A stretch of 64,000 nt of DNA from Phytobacter diazotrophicus. Lineage in GTDB: Bacteria > Pseudomonadota > Gammaproteobacteria > Enterobacterales > Enterobacteriaceae. Both the position numbers and the translations under genes were made by a program. The notes below the pieces were generated by a model, which saw only the letters and a program-made list of their open reading frames with translations, did not search any database and was not told where the DNA came from. Positions 9,503 to 19,087 of this stretch are shown here, piece after piece. The stretch lies in the NCBI GenBank assembly GCA_004346725.1, contig SMDE01000002.1, positions 310,001 through 374,000 of the forward strand, read 5' to 3'. The number at the start of each line of letters is the position of its first letter. Position 1 is the first letter of the stretch.

Positions 9503-10551
9503 TCCATATCCAAAAAGTCGTCGTACTCAAGGTAATGGTTAAGTGCGCGGATAATTTCACTGTCGCAGGCGTCAGGCTTTTGCTGGATCGCCAGTTCCAC
9601 AACGGACTGAAAATGTTCGCCCATACAGGCAAAGTGGTGGTATCGCCCCGTTGCTGCCGCGGCTTCGGCGTCATCGCTGGCAACCACATAAAGCGCATCG
9701 CCCGCCTGAAAAGCCCCGTCGTGTGTTGAATACACATCATAGTAGAGCGATTTACCCTGCCCGGCCTTCACGCAGGCAATCAGCGCGTCGATGCCAAGCG
9801 CCATATTTAACCGCAGAGTTTCCAGCACCGGGCCCGCAGGCACAAAGGTAACGCGAGCGCCAGTGGCCTGTAACTCGCGCTCCAGTGGGCGCAAGCGCAG
9901 GCGAAAATCCTCACCCACACAAATCGGCGGGCTGGCGACAAAACTCAGCGCGTCAGCCAGCGGTAAATTCAGCGCTTTTCTAAGGACATGAACCACTTTG
10001 AGTTTCTGCGGGCCAATATCGGTAATGAGCAGACGCCCCGCCTGCCAGTCCTGCGGATCTACGTCAGGGACGTTATCGTCGTCGCCATCGCCTGCCTGGC
10101 GCGCTTCCCGAACCTCAAGCCAGAATGGACTGTCCGCTTCGGTATGCGCGTCAAGTAACGCCAGCGTGGTCGCCTCATCGGCATGGCATAGTTGACGTAA
10201 AAGGGACTGGAAGGCGTGCAAACCGGGTGCGATGCGTTCTGCCTGCCAGCGACCCGCGCCGTGTGCGGCATAATAGACCGGGTAGCCGTCTGCCGCTTCG
10301 TTCAAATCGATAAAGAACGGATCGTCCAGGCCATTAAGGGCTATCAAATACCAGCCGGGTTGCCACATCCCGGCGGTGTCAGCCACCAGGCTTTCCCCGG
10401 TGACGCCGTGCCAGCGAAAACCGCAATGCCACGCGTGCCATTGCTCTGGCTGTGGGTAGTGAAAAGGAAGCGTGAGATCGCCGGGGATAACGGCCTCGGT
10501 GATAAACGCAAGGATCGCATCCGGTACTGTCTCAGGCATCACGTTTTCCAT
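9499..10551 (-). CDS. SMI1/KNR4-like protein with a ribosomal L7/L12-type C-terminal segment
   Basis: 350 residues; not the yoaC found at this site in E. coli. The N-terminal two thirds resemble SMI1/KNR4 (SUKH) domains: MWQPGWYLIALNGLDDPFFID and YPVYYAAHGAGRW are typical of the family's ligand-pocket strands. Residues about 182-240 resemble the L7/L12 C-terminal fold (DIGPQKLKVVHVLRKALNLPLADAL, then ERELQATGARV). SUKH proteins are often immunity proteins to contact-dependent nuclease toxins, but no toxin gene adjoins this one, so a housekeeping or orphan role is as likely. An acidic stretch (GDGDDDNVPDVDPQD) links the halves. yoaH follows upstream by 22 bp on the same strand. Confidence 0.75.
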   Translation of the reverse strand: MENVMPETVPDAILAFITEAVIPGDLTLPFHYPQPEQWHAWHCGFRWHGVTGESLVADTAGMWQPGWYLIALNGLDDPFFIDLNEAADGYPVYYAAHGAGRWQAERIAPGLHAFQSLLRQLCHADEATTLALLDAHTEADSPFWLEVREARQAGDGDDDNVPDVDPQDWQAGRLLITDIGPQKLKVVHVLRKALNLPLADALSFVASPPICVGEDFRLRLRPLERELQATGARVTFVPAGPVLETLRLNMALGIDALIACVKAGQGKSLYYDVYSTHDGAFQAGDALYVVASDDAEAAAATGRYHHFACMGEHFQSVVELAIQQKPDACDSEIIRALNHYLEYDDFLDME

Positions 10552-10573
10552 TCACCGCCTCCGCACTCAGGGT

Positions 10574-10759
10574 TTACTCGTCTTCATCTTCGTCTTCAAA
10601 GCGCGCCACAATACGTTCGCCCTTATGGGTGGCGCGTAATTCATCCGCCACCTGCGAGATGGCCTGACCGCTGCTCATGCCCTGTGACATTAATTCCTGA
10701 ATACGCTCGACGGCTTTTTGCTGCTGTTCGTGGCTGAGGGAAGGTAAACCTGCAAACAT
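10574..10759 (-). CDS. yoaH: UPF0181 protein YoaH
   Basis: 61 residues (59 in E. coli). Small conserved cytosolic protein of unknown function, recognised by [20 protein letters not shown] and the acidic tail RFEDEDEDE. Start preceded by CAGGAGTTCACG. Divergent from pabB, and probably co-transcribed with the downstream SMI1/KNR4 gene. Confidence 0.9.
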
Positions 10760-10842
10760 CGTGAACTCCTGCTAAATTATTCGCGCTAATTATTTCATGC
10801 GCCGTGGCTATGCGCCAGCGATCGCGTAAAGAGCCTGCACTG

Positions 10843-12204
10843 ATGAAGACGTATTCCCCCGCTGTCATACCGTTACCGTGGCATCCCGATGCCGCAGAGC
10901 ACTATTTTTCTCTGATACATCATCTGCCGTGGGCGATGATGCTGCACTCTGGTCACGCGGACCATGCCTGCAACCGTTTTGATATTCTGGTCGCCGATCC
11001 TCTCTCAACACTTGTCACCCGGGGTGAACAGACTACCATCGCCGATGCGGATGGCGCGCGCGAGTCCACAGAGGATCCGTTTAGCCTGGTGAAGCAGGCC
11101 ATCGACAAGGCCGGGATCCGCCCACAGGCTAACGACGATCTACCGTTTCAGGGCGGGGCGCTCGGACTGTTCGGTTACGATTTAGGGCGTCGCTTTGAAA
11201 AACTGCCCGCATTTGCGCAAAAAGACATTTTACTGCCGGATATGGCGATAGGAATTTATGACTGGGCCGTGGTGGTGGATCACCATAAACAGCACGTCAC
11301 GCTGCTGAGCTACCGGGAGCCGCAGACGCGTCTGGCCTGGCTTAACGCCCAAACGCCGCCGTCCGTCGTCCCGTTTAGCCTGACCTCCCCCTGGCAGGCA
11401 AACATGACGCGCTCTGAATATGGTGAGAAATTTCGTCAGGTACAGGCCTGGCTGCACAGCGGCGATTGTTATCAGGTTAATCTTGCACAGCGCTTTCAGG
11501 CGTATTATGTCGGTGATGAATGGCAGGCTTTTTGCCGCCTGAACCGCTCGAATCGCGCTCCGTTCAGTGCTTTTTTACGCCTGGAAGAAGGCGCGATTTT
11601 AAGCCTGTCGCCGGAGCGGTTTATTCAGCTTCAGGATGATGTTATTGAGACGCGTCCCATTAAAGGCACGCTCCCGCGCTTGCCTGACGCCCGGGACGAT
11701 GCGCAACAGGCGCATAAACTGGCCACATCAACGAAAGACCGGGCCGAGAATCTGATGATTGTCGACCTGATGCGCAATGATATTGGTCGGGTGGCTGTGC
11801 CCGGCTCCGTACGCGTGCCGACGCTGTTTGCCGTAGAGCCTTTTCCGGCGGTTCACCATCTGGTCAGTACCGTGACAGCAAAGCTGCCTGCCACATTGCA
11901 TGCCAGTGATGTGCTACGCGCCGCGTTTCCGGGTGGGTCGATTACCGGTGCGCCCAAAATTCGCGCCATGGCGATTATCGATGAACTGGAACCGCAACGG
12001 CGTAATGCCTGGTGCGGCAGCATTGGGTACATCAGTTTTTGCGGCGCCATGGATACCAGCATCACCATTCGTACCCTGACGGCGTGGGCGGGGCAAATCT
12101 TCTGCTCAGCGGGGGGCGGCATCGTGGCGGACAGCAACGAAGAGGCTGAATATCAGGAAACATTTGATAAAGTTAACCGTATCTTGCAGCAACTGGAGAG
12201 CTAA
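10843..12204 (+). CDS. pabB: Aminodeoxychorismate synthase component I
   Basis: 453 residues, as in E. coli. With PabA it converts chorismate and glutamine to 4-amino-4-deoxychorismate in folate synthesis. Chorismate-binding core motifs: RPIKGTLPR (with the lysine that distinguishes PabB), SKDRAENLMIVDLMRNDIGR-type segment, PGGSITGAPK, and CGSIGYISF. The N-terminal domain contains the DLPFQGGALGLFGYDLGRRF signature. The frame opens 13 codons earlier (10804), but ATG 10843 (MKTYSPAVI) matches the family start. nudL begins 3 bp downstream, so the pair is coupled. Confidence 0.96.
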   Translation: MKTYSPAVIPLPWHPDAAEHYFSLIHHLPWAMMLHSGHADHACNRFDILVADPLSTLVTRGEQTTIADADGARESTEDPFSLVKQAIDKAGIRPQANDDLPFQGGALGLFGYDLGRRFEKLPAFAQKDILLPDMAIGIYDWAVVVDHHKQHVTLLSYREPQTRLAWLNAQTPPSVVPFSLTSPWQANMTRSEYGEKFRQVQAWLHSGDCYQVNLAQRFQAYYVGDEWQAFCRLNRSNRAPFSAFLRLEEGAILSLSPERFIQLQDDVIETRPIKGTLPRLPDARDDAQQAHKLATSTKDRAENLMIVDLMRNDIGRVAVPGSVRVPTLFAVEPFPAVHHLVSTVTAKLPATLHASDVLRAAFPGGSITGAPKIRAMAIIDELEPQRRNAWCGSIGYISFCGAMDTSITIRTLTAWAGQIFCSAGGGIVADSNEEAEYQETFDKVNRILQQLES

Positions 12205-12207
12205 ACC

Positions 12208-12786
12208 GTGGCGCAGCCAAACTTAACCCTGGATGATTTTCTCTCGCGTTTTCAGCTTTTACGCCCCCAGCTACACCCCACCGCCGCAAATGCGCGGCAG
12301 GCGGCAGTGCTGGTGCCGGTAGTGCGGCGCGAGCAGCCAGGGTTACTGTTGACACAGCGCTCGCCGCGATTACGAAAACACGCCGGGCAGGTCGCCTTTC
12401 CCGGCGGGGCCGTTGATGATACCGATACCTCGCTGATTGCCGCGGCACTGCGCGAAGCGCAAGAAGAGGTCGCCATCCCGCCCGACTCCGTCGAGGTTAT
12501 CGGTGTGCTACCGCCGGTTGACAGCGTCACCGGGTTTCGCGTGACGCCCGTTGTGGGGATCATTCCCCCTGACCTGCACTACCATGCCAGCGAAGATGAG
12601 GTGGCTTCGGTGTTTGAAATGCCGCTTGCCGAGGCGTTACGCCTGGGGCGCTATCACCCGCTGGACATTCATCGTCAGGGCAACGCGCACCGGGTTTGGC
12701 TCTCCTGGTATCAGCATTATTTTGTCTGGGGCATGACCGCAGGCATAATTCGTGAGCTGGCGCTGCAGGTGGGGCTTCGCCCTTGA
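12208..12786 (+). CDS. nudL: Nudix hydrolase NudL (CoA pyrophosphatase type)
   Basis: 192 residues with a GTG start at 12208. A Nudix hydrolase of the CoA-diphosphatase-like subfamily. The Nudix region is visible as [24 protein letters not shown] (positions about 69-92), with the conserved REAQEE metal-binding helix, preceded by [20 protein letters not shown]. Formerly yeaB. Physiological substrate not firmly established. Coupled to pabB; sdaA follows after a 183 bp gap. Confidence 0.93.
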   Translation: MAQPNLTLDDFLSRFQLLRPQLHPTAANARQAAVLVPVVRREQPGLLLTQRSPRLRKHAGQVAFPGGAVDDTDTSLIAAALREAQEEVAIPPDSVEVIGVLPPVDSVTGFRVTPVVGIIPPDLHYHASEDEVASVFEMPLAEALRLGRYHPLDIHRQGNAHRVWLSWYQHYFVWGMTAGIIRELALQVGLRP

Positions 12787-12969
12787 CTATACTTAGCACG
12801 AAGCATTTTTAAGACAGCGGAATGTGGCCGCGCGCTATTAGTAAAATCGGGGTCAGGCATTAGTTTAATTCATGTGAATAATTAAGCTGCCAGCACGCTT
12901 CCCTCTTACACTATGCGCAGTTATTACATCGTTACTGGAACCCCCGGTAACCCTGTCAGGAGTGTTAAT

Positions 12970-14334
12970 GTGATTAGTATATTCGACATGTTTAAGGTGG
13001 GTATTGGTCCCTCTTCCTCCCACACTGTTGGCCCGATGAAAGCCGGGAAACAGTTCGTCGATGACCTGGTCGAAAAAGGATTACTGGAAAGCGTTACCCG
13101 CGTCGCGGTGGACGTTTATGGCTCACTGTCGCTGACAGGTAAAGGCCACCATACCGATATCGCCATTATTATGGGTCTGGCTGGCAATGAGCCGGCCACG
13201 GTAGACATTGATTCCATCCCTGCGTTTATTCGCGATGTGGAAAACCGGGGCCGCCTGTTGCTGGCGCAGGGCCGCCGGGAAGTCGATTTCCCGCAGGATA
13301 ACGGCATGCGTTTTCACAGCGACAACCTGCCGCTGCACGAAAATGCCATGAGCATCCACGCGTGGAATGGTGAACGCGAAGTCTACAGCAAGACCTATTA
13401 CTCCATCGGTGGCGGTTTTATTGTCGATGAAGAGCATTTTGGTAAAGAAGTGCTCAACGAAGTGACCGTTCCCTACCCGTTCAAATCCGCCAGCGATATG
13501 CTGAATTATTGCAAAGAGACCGGCCTGTCACTCTCTGGCATGGTGATGCAAAACGAACTCGCGCTGCATAGCAGGCAGGAGATCGAAGCGTACTTTGGTC
13601 ATGTCTGGGCGACCATGCGTGCCTGTATCGATCGCGGGATGAATACAGAAGGCGTGCTGCCTGGCCCACTGCGCGTCCCGCGTCGCGCCTCGGCGCTGCG
13701 CCGTATGCTGGTCGCCAGCGATAAATTATCCAGTGATCCAATGAATGTGATCGATTGGGTCAATATGTTCGCGCTGGCAGTGAATGAAGAGAACGCTGCC
13801 GGTGGGCGTGTGGTGACAGCGCCGACAAACGGTGCCTGTGGTATTGTCCCGGCAGTGCTGGCTTACTATGACCACTTTATCGAATCCGTCAGCCCGGACA
13901 TTTATATCCGCTATTTCCTTGCCGCAGGCGCGATTGGCGCACTGTACAAAATGAACGCATCGATTTCCGGTGCCGAAGTGGGTTGCCAGGGTGAAGTGGG
14001 TGTCGCCTGCTCAATGGCGGCGGCGGGCCTTGCGGAGTTACTGGGCGCCAGCCCGGAACAGGTGTGCGTGGCGGCGGAAATCGGCATGGAGCATAACCTT
14101 GGCCTTACCTGCGATCCGGTAGCCGGTCAGGTACAGGTGCCCTGCATTGAGCGTAATGCTATCGCCTCCGTCAAAGCCATTAATGCCTCCCGTATGGCCA
14201 TGCGCCGTACCAGCGCCCCCCGAGTCTCACTGGATAAGGTTATCGAAACCATGTACGAGACCGGCAAAGATATGAACGCTAAGTATCGTGAAACCTCTCG
14301 CGGCGGCCTCGCCATTAAGGTTCAGTGCGACTAA
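12970..14334 (+). CDS. sdaA: L-serine ammonia-lyase SdaA
   Basis: 454 residues. An oxygen-sensitive 4Fe-4S enzyme that deaminates L-serine to pyruvate and ammonia. Start is GTG at 12970 (MISIFDMFKVG) with AGGAG 7 nt upstream; E. coli sdaA also uses GTG. The N-terminal domain has KVGIGPSSSHTVGPM; the catalytic alpha domain has TAPTNGACG, GAEVGCQGEVG and GMEHNLGLTCDPVAG, which carry the cluster-binding cysteines. The frame is open upstream to 12913, but that extension is not family-like. In E. coli sdaA is repressed by Lrp in relief with leucine; no site was assigned here. Confidence 0.96.
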   Translation: MISIFDMFKVGIGPSSSHTVGPMKAGKQFVDDLVEKGLLESVTRVAVDVYGSLSLTGKGHHTDIAIIMGLAGNEPATVDIDSIPAFIRDVENRGRLLLAQGRREVDFPQDNGMRFHSDNLPLHENAMSIHAWNGEREVYSKTYYSIGGGFIVDEEHFGKEVLNEVTVPYPFKSASDMLNYCKETGLSLSGMVMQNELALHSRQEIEAYFGHVWATMRACIDRGMNTEGVLPGPLRVPRRASALRRMLVASDKLSSDPMNVIDWVNMFALAVNEENAAGGRVVTAPTNGACGIVPAVLAYYDHFIESVSPDIYIRYFLAAGAIGALYKMNASISGAEVGCQGEVGVACSMAAAGLAELLGASPEQVCVAAEIGMEHNLGLTCDPVAGQVQVPCIERNAIASVKAINASRMAMRRTSAPRVSLDKVIETMYETGKDMNAKYRETSRGGLAIKVQCD

Positions 14335-14467
14335 TACTCTTTTCCAGCCCTTCTACGACGGAAGGGCTAAATTCCGTGCCTTTTCTCATCGCATTCCCGC
14401 TTTCCCAACTACACTTTCTTTGTTCTGGCGGAAATTCCAGGCCAGTGGCTTTTAAGGCGGTCACGGC

Positions 14468-16060
14468 ATGCAAACAGCACAGAGAATTATTAAAAGCTAT
14501 CTGCGCAAGCGCTTAGCAATTTGCGTAGCTCTGGCAATGGTGACGCTCGTTTCCACTCTCGCCATTCTCTTTATTTCGGAGCGCAATATTAATCAGCAGA
14601 AAATTGTCGCTTTCACCGCACATGCTGTTGAATCATTCGATAAATTACTCTTACCCCTTGAACACAAACGTGACGTGATTCTGCCCCTCGTCGGGACATC
14701 TTGCGCCAATGCCCACCTGCAATTGCGCACTCAGGCCGCCAGTTTGCAGACCGTGCGTGACATCGGGCTTATAAAAGACGGGATCCTGTACTGCTCGAGC
14801 ATATTTGGTTATCGGGATGTGCCCATTAAGCAACTGCAACCCGCGTTACCGTCGACAAAACCAGTCATGATGCTTTCCACCGATCAGTCGCTTTTAAAAA
14901 ACAGCCCGGTGATGATCATGTGGTATCCCGCCGCCACCGACGGTCAGAGCGGCATTATCGAGGTTGTTAATATCGATTTGCTGACCAATTTAATGCTGGA
15001 ACCTGATGAGCCCTTGATTACCTCCGCCAGCCTGAGCATGAATGACCGGCATCTGACCTATGGTAGCGGCGTCAGTAATCGTCTGCCGGAGCTGAATAAT
15101 GAAGAGCGTTATCAACAGGAATCAGAACATTTTCCCTTTATCGTCAGAGTGACCGGGCCGGGAGCAGGCGCACTGGCATGGCGTCATTTGCCGTCGCAAT
15201 TACCGCTGGGGCTGCTGCTGAGTTTACTGATTGGTTATATTGCCTGGCTGGCCACGGCCAGCCGTATGAGCTTTTCCGGCGAGATCAATCTGGGCCTTGC
15301 CGCACGGGAATTTGAGCTATTTTGCCAGCCGCTTCTGGAGGCGAACAATAACACCTGTATTGGCGTCGAAATACTGCTGCGCTGGAACAACCCTCGTCAG
15401 GGCTGGATCCCTCCCGATGTTTTTATTCCCATCGCCGAACAGCACAATTTAATCGCCCCACTGACACGCTATGTAATGGCGGAAACCCAGCGCCAGCTTG
15501 GGCTTTTTCCGGCGGACAGTACATTTCAGATTGGTATCAATGTCGCGCCGAGCCACTTGCGCCATGGCATGTTGCTCCAGGATCTTAATCGCCTCTGGTA
15601 TCACGCGAACCCGGTGCAACAATTAACCATAGAGCTTACCGAGCGCGACGCGCTGCATGACGTGGATTACCGTATGGTGCGCGAGCTTCATCGCAGGGGG
15701 GCCAAAATCGCCATTGACGATTTCGGTACGGGCAACAGTTCACTGTCATGGCTGGAGAGACTGCGCCCGGATGTCTTAAAAATTGATAAGTCCTTCACCA
15801 TGGCTATTGGTACGGATGCGGTGAACTCGACGGTGACAGATATGATTATCGCCCTGGGGCAACGTCTGAATATTGAACTGGTGGCGGAAGGGGTGGAAAA
15901 CCCCCGTCAGGCGCAGCATCTGCGGCAACGGGGAGTGCATATATTGCAAGGATTTCTGTACGCGAAGCCTATGCCAATTAAAGAGTTTCCGCGTTGGCTG
16001 GCAGGGTGGACTTCCCCGCCAGCACGGCGTAAAGGGCTAATGATGCCGCTTATGCCATAG
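14468..16060 (+). CDS. pdeD: c-di-GMP phosphodiesterase PdeD (CSS-EAL)
   Basis: 530 residues. An inner-membrane c-di-GMP phosphodiesterase of the CSS-motif/EAL class. An N-terminal membrane segment (about 17-39) and a second (about 240-262, LPLGLLLSLLIGYIAWLATA) flank a periplasmic CSS domain with the signature CSS at about residue 114 (ILYCSSIFGYRDVP), whose cysteine redox state controls such enzymes. The cytosolic EAL domain (about 265-510) has EILLRW in place of EALLRW, ELTERD, DDFGTGNSSLSWL, KIDKSF and EGVE. E. coli PdeD (YoaD) has the same EIL variant and represses cellulose via c-di-GMP. Stands alone, with a poor ribosome site (GGCGGTCACGGC). Confidence 0.94.
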   Translation: MQTAQRIIKSYLRKRLAICVALAMVTLVSTLAILFISERNINQQKIVAFTAHAVESFDKLLLPLEHKRDVILPLVGTSCANAHLQLRTQAASLQTVRDIGLIKDGILYCSSIFGYRDVPIKQLQPALPSTKPVMMLSTDQSLLKNSPVMIMWYPAATDGQSGIIEVVNIDLLTNLMLEPDEPLITSASLSMNDRHLTYGSGVSNRLPELNNEERYQQESEHFPFIVRVTGPGAGALAWRHLPSQLPLGLLLSLLIGYIAWLATASRMSFSGEINLGLAAREFELFCQPLLEANNNTCIGVEILLRWNNPRQGWIPPDVFIPIAEQHNLIAPLTRYVMAETQRQLGLFPADSTFQIGINVAPSHLRHGMLLQDLNRLWYHANPVQQLTIELTERDALHDVDYRMVRELHRRGAKIAIDDFGTGNSSLSWLERLRPDVLKIDKSFTMAIGTDAVNSTVTDMIIALGQRLNIELVAEGVENPRQAQHLRQRGVHILQGFLYAKPMPIKEFPRWLAGWTSPPARRKGLMMPLMP

Positions 16061-16065
16061 GGAAA

Positions 16066-17625
16066 TTACTCTTCTTCGTCGTGAAGCGGTCGCTCTTTAA
16101 CAACACGTACCAGGTCGACGCGATAGTCATTGGCTTCGATAACGCTGATATGCAGCGGCGCAAGCTCCAGCGTGTCGCCCGGACGGGGGATCTGACCATT
16201 AATGGCGATCACCAGGCCTGCAACGGTGGCGATATCCTCGTTTTCGTTGACCAAAGTGTCCAGGCCCAGAGTATGTTGCAGAGCATGCAAATCGGTGGCG
16301 CCTTTAACCAACCAGCCATCGCCGTCAGCGACGATTTCCGGCGTTTCGTCAGCATCAGGGAACTCACCGGCAATCGCCTCCAGCACATCCAGCGGTGTTA
16401 CCAGCCCCTGTACCACGCCAAATTCGTTGGTGACGATAACGAAGCTGCCACGGGCACGGCGCAATACGGCCAGCAGTTTTATCGGGTCCAGCGTTTCCGG
16501 CACGACGATCGCCGGCGAGGCCGACGCCATTGCTGCAACGTCCGTCCCCTCTTCCAGCGCCACCAGCATCTCTTTCGCGCGAACAATACCCAGCACCTCA
16601 TCCAGTTCCCCACGACAGACCGGGAACAGGCTGTGTGGTGAGGAAAGAAGCTGCTGGCGGATCTCTTCCACACTCAGGTTAGCGTCGACCCAACTGATTT
16701 CACCGCGCGGCGTCATGATGCTACGCAACGAGCGGGAAGCCAGCGTTAATACGCCATTGATCATGTAACGTTCTTCTTCGGCAAACGCGCCTTCCGGCAC
16801 CGATACCGGCGACTGACTGTCTGTATCCTGCGTCTGACTGGCCTGACGTTTGCCGCCCATCAGCCGCAAAATCGCATCGGCGGTACGTGCACGCAGCGGC
16901 AGCGTTGACTGATGACGAAGAAAGTTGCGGCGGGCAATCTGGTTGAACAGCTCGATAATGATTGAAAAACCAATCGCCGCGTACAGGTAGCCTTTCGGAA
17001 TATGGAAACCAAAACCTTCCGCGACCAGGCTCAGACCAATCATCAGCAGGAAGCTCAGACAGAGCACCACCACCGTTGGATGCTGGTTAACGAAGCGGGT
17101 CAGCGGTTTGGATGCCAGCAGCATCACCGCCATGGCAATGACCACGGCTGCCATCATGACCGGCAGATGGTTCACCATCCCGACCGCTGTGATCACCGCA
17201 TCAAGCGAGAAGACAGCATCAAGAATAACAATCTGTACCACTACCACCCAGAAACTGGCATATCCTTTACCCTGTCCTTCGTCGTGCTGACGATTCTCCA
17301 GCCTTTCATGTAGCTCGGTCGTCGCTTTAAAGAGCAGGAATATCCCCCCGAGGAGCATGATCAAATCACGGCCAGAGAAGGTGAAATCCATGACGGAGAA
17401 GAGCGGTTTTGTCAGCGTGACCATCCAGGAGATCAGAGACAACAGGCCTAAACGCATCACCAGCGCCAGAGAGAGGCCAATCAGGCGCGCTTTATCTCGC
17501 TGCTTTGGCGGCAATTTATCGGCGAGGATGGCGATAAATACCAGGTTATCAATACCAAGAACAATTTCCAGAACAACAAGTGTCAACAACCCCGCCCATA
17601 TTGAGGGGTCCATTAAGAATTCCAT
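16066..17625 (-). CDS. yoaE: TerC-family membrane protein with CBS and CorC domains, YoaE
   Basis: 519 residues. The N-terminal half is a TerC-type membrane domain with about seven segments; acidic motifs such as [12 protein letters not shown] and [10 protein letters not shown] (about 22-33 and 135-145) are the TerC metal-binding signatures. The C-terminal half has two CBS domains ([14 protein letters not shown] onward, residues about 305-425) and a CorC/HlyC transporter-associated domain to the end. TerC relatives include the manganese exporter Alx and the MeeF/YkoY proteins that metallate exoenzymes; YoaE's own substrate is not established. Convergent with pdeD, which ends 5 bp away. It has a long 5' region facing manX. 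Confidence 0.93.
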   Translation of the reverse strand: MEFLMDPSIWAGLLTLVVLEIVLGIDNLVFIAILADKLPPKQRDKARLIGLSLALVMRLGLLSLISWMVTLTKPLFSVMDFTFSGRDLIMLLGGIFLLFKATTELHERLENRQHDEGQGKGYASFWVVVVQIVILDAVFSLDAVITAVGMVNHLPVMMAAVVIAMAVMLLASKPLTRFVNQHPTVVVLCLSFLLMIGLSLVAEGFGFHIPKGYLYAAIGFSIIIELFNQIARRNFLRHQSTLPLRARTADAILRLMGGKRQASQTQDTDSQSPVSVPEGAFAEEERYMINGVLTLASRSLRSIMTPRGEISWVDANLSVEEIRQQLLSSPHSLFPVCRGELDEVLGIVRAKEMLVALEEGTDVAAMASASPAIVVPETLDPIKLLAVLRRARGSFVIVTNEFGVVQGLVTPLDVLEAIAGEFPDADETPEIVADGDGWLVKGATDLHALQHTLGLDTLVNENEDIATVAGLVIAINGQIPRPGDTLELAPLHISVIEANDYRVDLVRVVKERPLHDEEE

Positions 17626-17870
17626 GGCAAGCTCCTGCTAAAGGCATGATGAGTCCGCGCGTAGGGGTGCGCAGGCATGATGACAACAAGGGGGTTCAAG
17701 GTTAAAGAATGGCTGGCGCAAACAGGCCAAAGGGGGAACTGGCGTCGGTGACGGTCCATACGGCGGGCTGATGCCCTGTACTCCTGATAATGTAAACGGA
17801 TGTTAAACATATCAGAGAGACTTTGGGTTTTGCAAAGATTTACCTGAATTTGCATTTTGAGAGATATTTT
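17626..17870 (-). promoter_or_regulatory. Long 5' leader region of yoaE
   Basis: About 240 bp between the yoaE start and the manX regulatory sites on the minus strand. It holds an open frame (17613-17855) rich in Arg, Pro and His (SARRMDRHRRQFPLWPV, MPAHPYARTHH) that overlaps the yoaE start out of frame. I see no family match. It may be a leader peptide or simply an untranslated leader, as several metal-transporter genes have. Confidence 0.3.
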
Positions 17871-17902
17871 TCGCTCCGAAATTTCCCGTACGCTAAAGCT
17901 AA

Positions 17903-17924
17903 ATTACGGATGTTCATCACATAA
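17903..17924 (+). promoter_or_regulatory. CRP site upstream of manXYZ
   Basis: The sequence ATTACGGATGTTCATCACAT holds a perfect TCACA half-site, with a weaker opposite half 11 bp away. Position and sequence resemble the CRP site of E. coli manX. Confidence 0.55.
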
Positions 17925-17925
17925 A

Positions 17926-17951
17926 TTATTTTTTCACTATCTAAAATAATT
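17926..17951 (+). promoter_or_regulatory. Mlc/NagC-type operator upstream of manXYZ
   Basis: An A/T-rich imperfect palindrome, TTATTTTTTCACTATC and then TAAAATAATT, directly after the CRP site. It matches the form of the Mlc operator described for E. coli manX. Mlc repression and CRP activation are inferred from that promoter. Confidence 0.5.
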
Positions 17952-18067
17952 CCCGGAAGTCTTAGTTTTTTCTTTCTAAGCCCTGTCTGAATCGATTCGG
18001 GCTGTCAGAGAGATTCAGAACGCATCAGTTAATGATGTGTTAACGACAAAAACGAAGGAGGTAGCAA

Positions 18068-19027
18068 GTGACCATTGCTATTGTGATAGGCACACATGGT
18101 TGGGCTGCGGAACAGTTACTCAAAACCGCCGAAATGCTATTGGGCGAGCAAGAGAACGTCGGTTGGATCGATTTCGTTCCCGGTGAAAACGCCGAGACGT
18201 TAATCGAGAAATACAACGCGCAGTTGGAAAAGCTCGATACACATCAGGGCGTGCTATTTCTCGTTGATACATGGGGTGGTAGCCCGTTCAATGCTGCCAG
18301 CCGCATTGTCGTCGATAAAGAGCATTATGAAGTGGTGGCTGGCGTCAATATTCCTATGCTCGTGGAAACACTGATGGCGCGAGACGACAACCCAACCTTT
18401 GATGAACTGGTAGCTGTCGCGGTGGAAACAGGACGCGAAGGCGTGAAAGCGCTGAAAGCCAAACCTGTGGAAAAACCGACGCCCGTTGCGCCCCCTAAAC
18501 CTGCGGCTCCAGTAAAACCGATGGGACCGAATGACTATATGGTCATTGGTCTTGCCCGTATTGATGACCGCTTGATCCATGGTCAGGTCGCAACACGCTG
18601 GACCAAAGAAACAAACGTGACGCGCATTATCGTCGTCAGTGATGAAGTTGCAGCCGATAACGTACGTAAGACGCTGCTCACACAGGTTGCGCCTCCCGGG
18701 GTGACGGCGCACGTGGTGGACGTTGCCAAGATGATCCGTGTTTACAACAACCCGAAATACGCGGGTGAGCGGGTGATGCTGTTGTTTACCAACCCAACTG
18801 ACGTACTGCGCATTGTTGAAGAGGGTGTGAAAATCACCACCGTCAATATCGGCGGTATGGCCTATCGGCAGGGGAAAACTCAGGTGAACAACGCGGTTTC
18901 GGTGGATGAAAAAGACATTGCGGCCTTCAAAAAGCTCAACGAACGCAATATCGAGCTGGAAGTTCGCAAAGTTTCTAACGACCCGAAACTGAAAATGATG
19001 GATTTGATCAATAAGGTCGCGAAGTAA
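18068..19027 (+). CDS. manX: Mannose PTS permease subunit IIAB (ManX)
   Basis: 319 residues with GTG start, preceded by AAGGAGGTAGCAA. Cytosolic IIAB component of the broad mannose/glucose/glucosamine/N-acetylglucosamine phosphotransferase. The IIA domain carries the phosphorylated His10 (IGTHGWAAE) and WGGSPFNAA. A Pro/Ala/Lys hinge (about 135-155, KPTPVAPPKPAAPVKP) leads to the IIB domain with its active His in ARIDDRLIHGQVATRW. First gene of manXYZ; in E. coli the mRNA is controlled by SgrS and the promoter by Mlc, NagC and CRP. Confidence 0.96.
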   Translation: MTIAIVIGTHGWAAEQLLKTAEMLLGEQENVGWIDFVPGENAETLIEKYNAQLEKLDTHQGVLFLVDTWGGSPFNAASRIVVDKEHYEVVAGVNIPMLVETLMARDDNPTFDELVAVAVETGREGVKALKAKPVEKPTPVAPPKPAAPVKPMGPNDYMVIGLARIDDRLIHGQVATRWTKETNVTRIIVVSDEVAADNVRKTLLTQVAPPGVTAHVVDVAKMIRVYNNPKYAGERVMLLFTNPTDVLRIVEEGVKITTVNIGGMAYRQGKTQVNNAVSVDEKDIAAFKKLNERNIELEVRKVSNDPKLKMMDLINKVAK

Positions 19028-19087
19028 CCGCGCCGGGTTGGTTGACTCAGTTTCACACTTACGTTTGTTTAGCATAGGAGAAGTACA

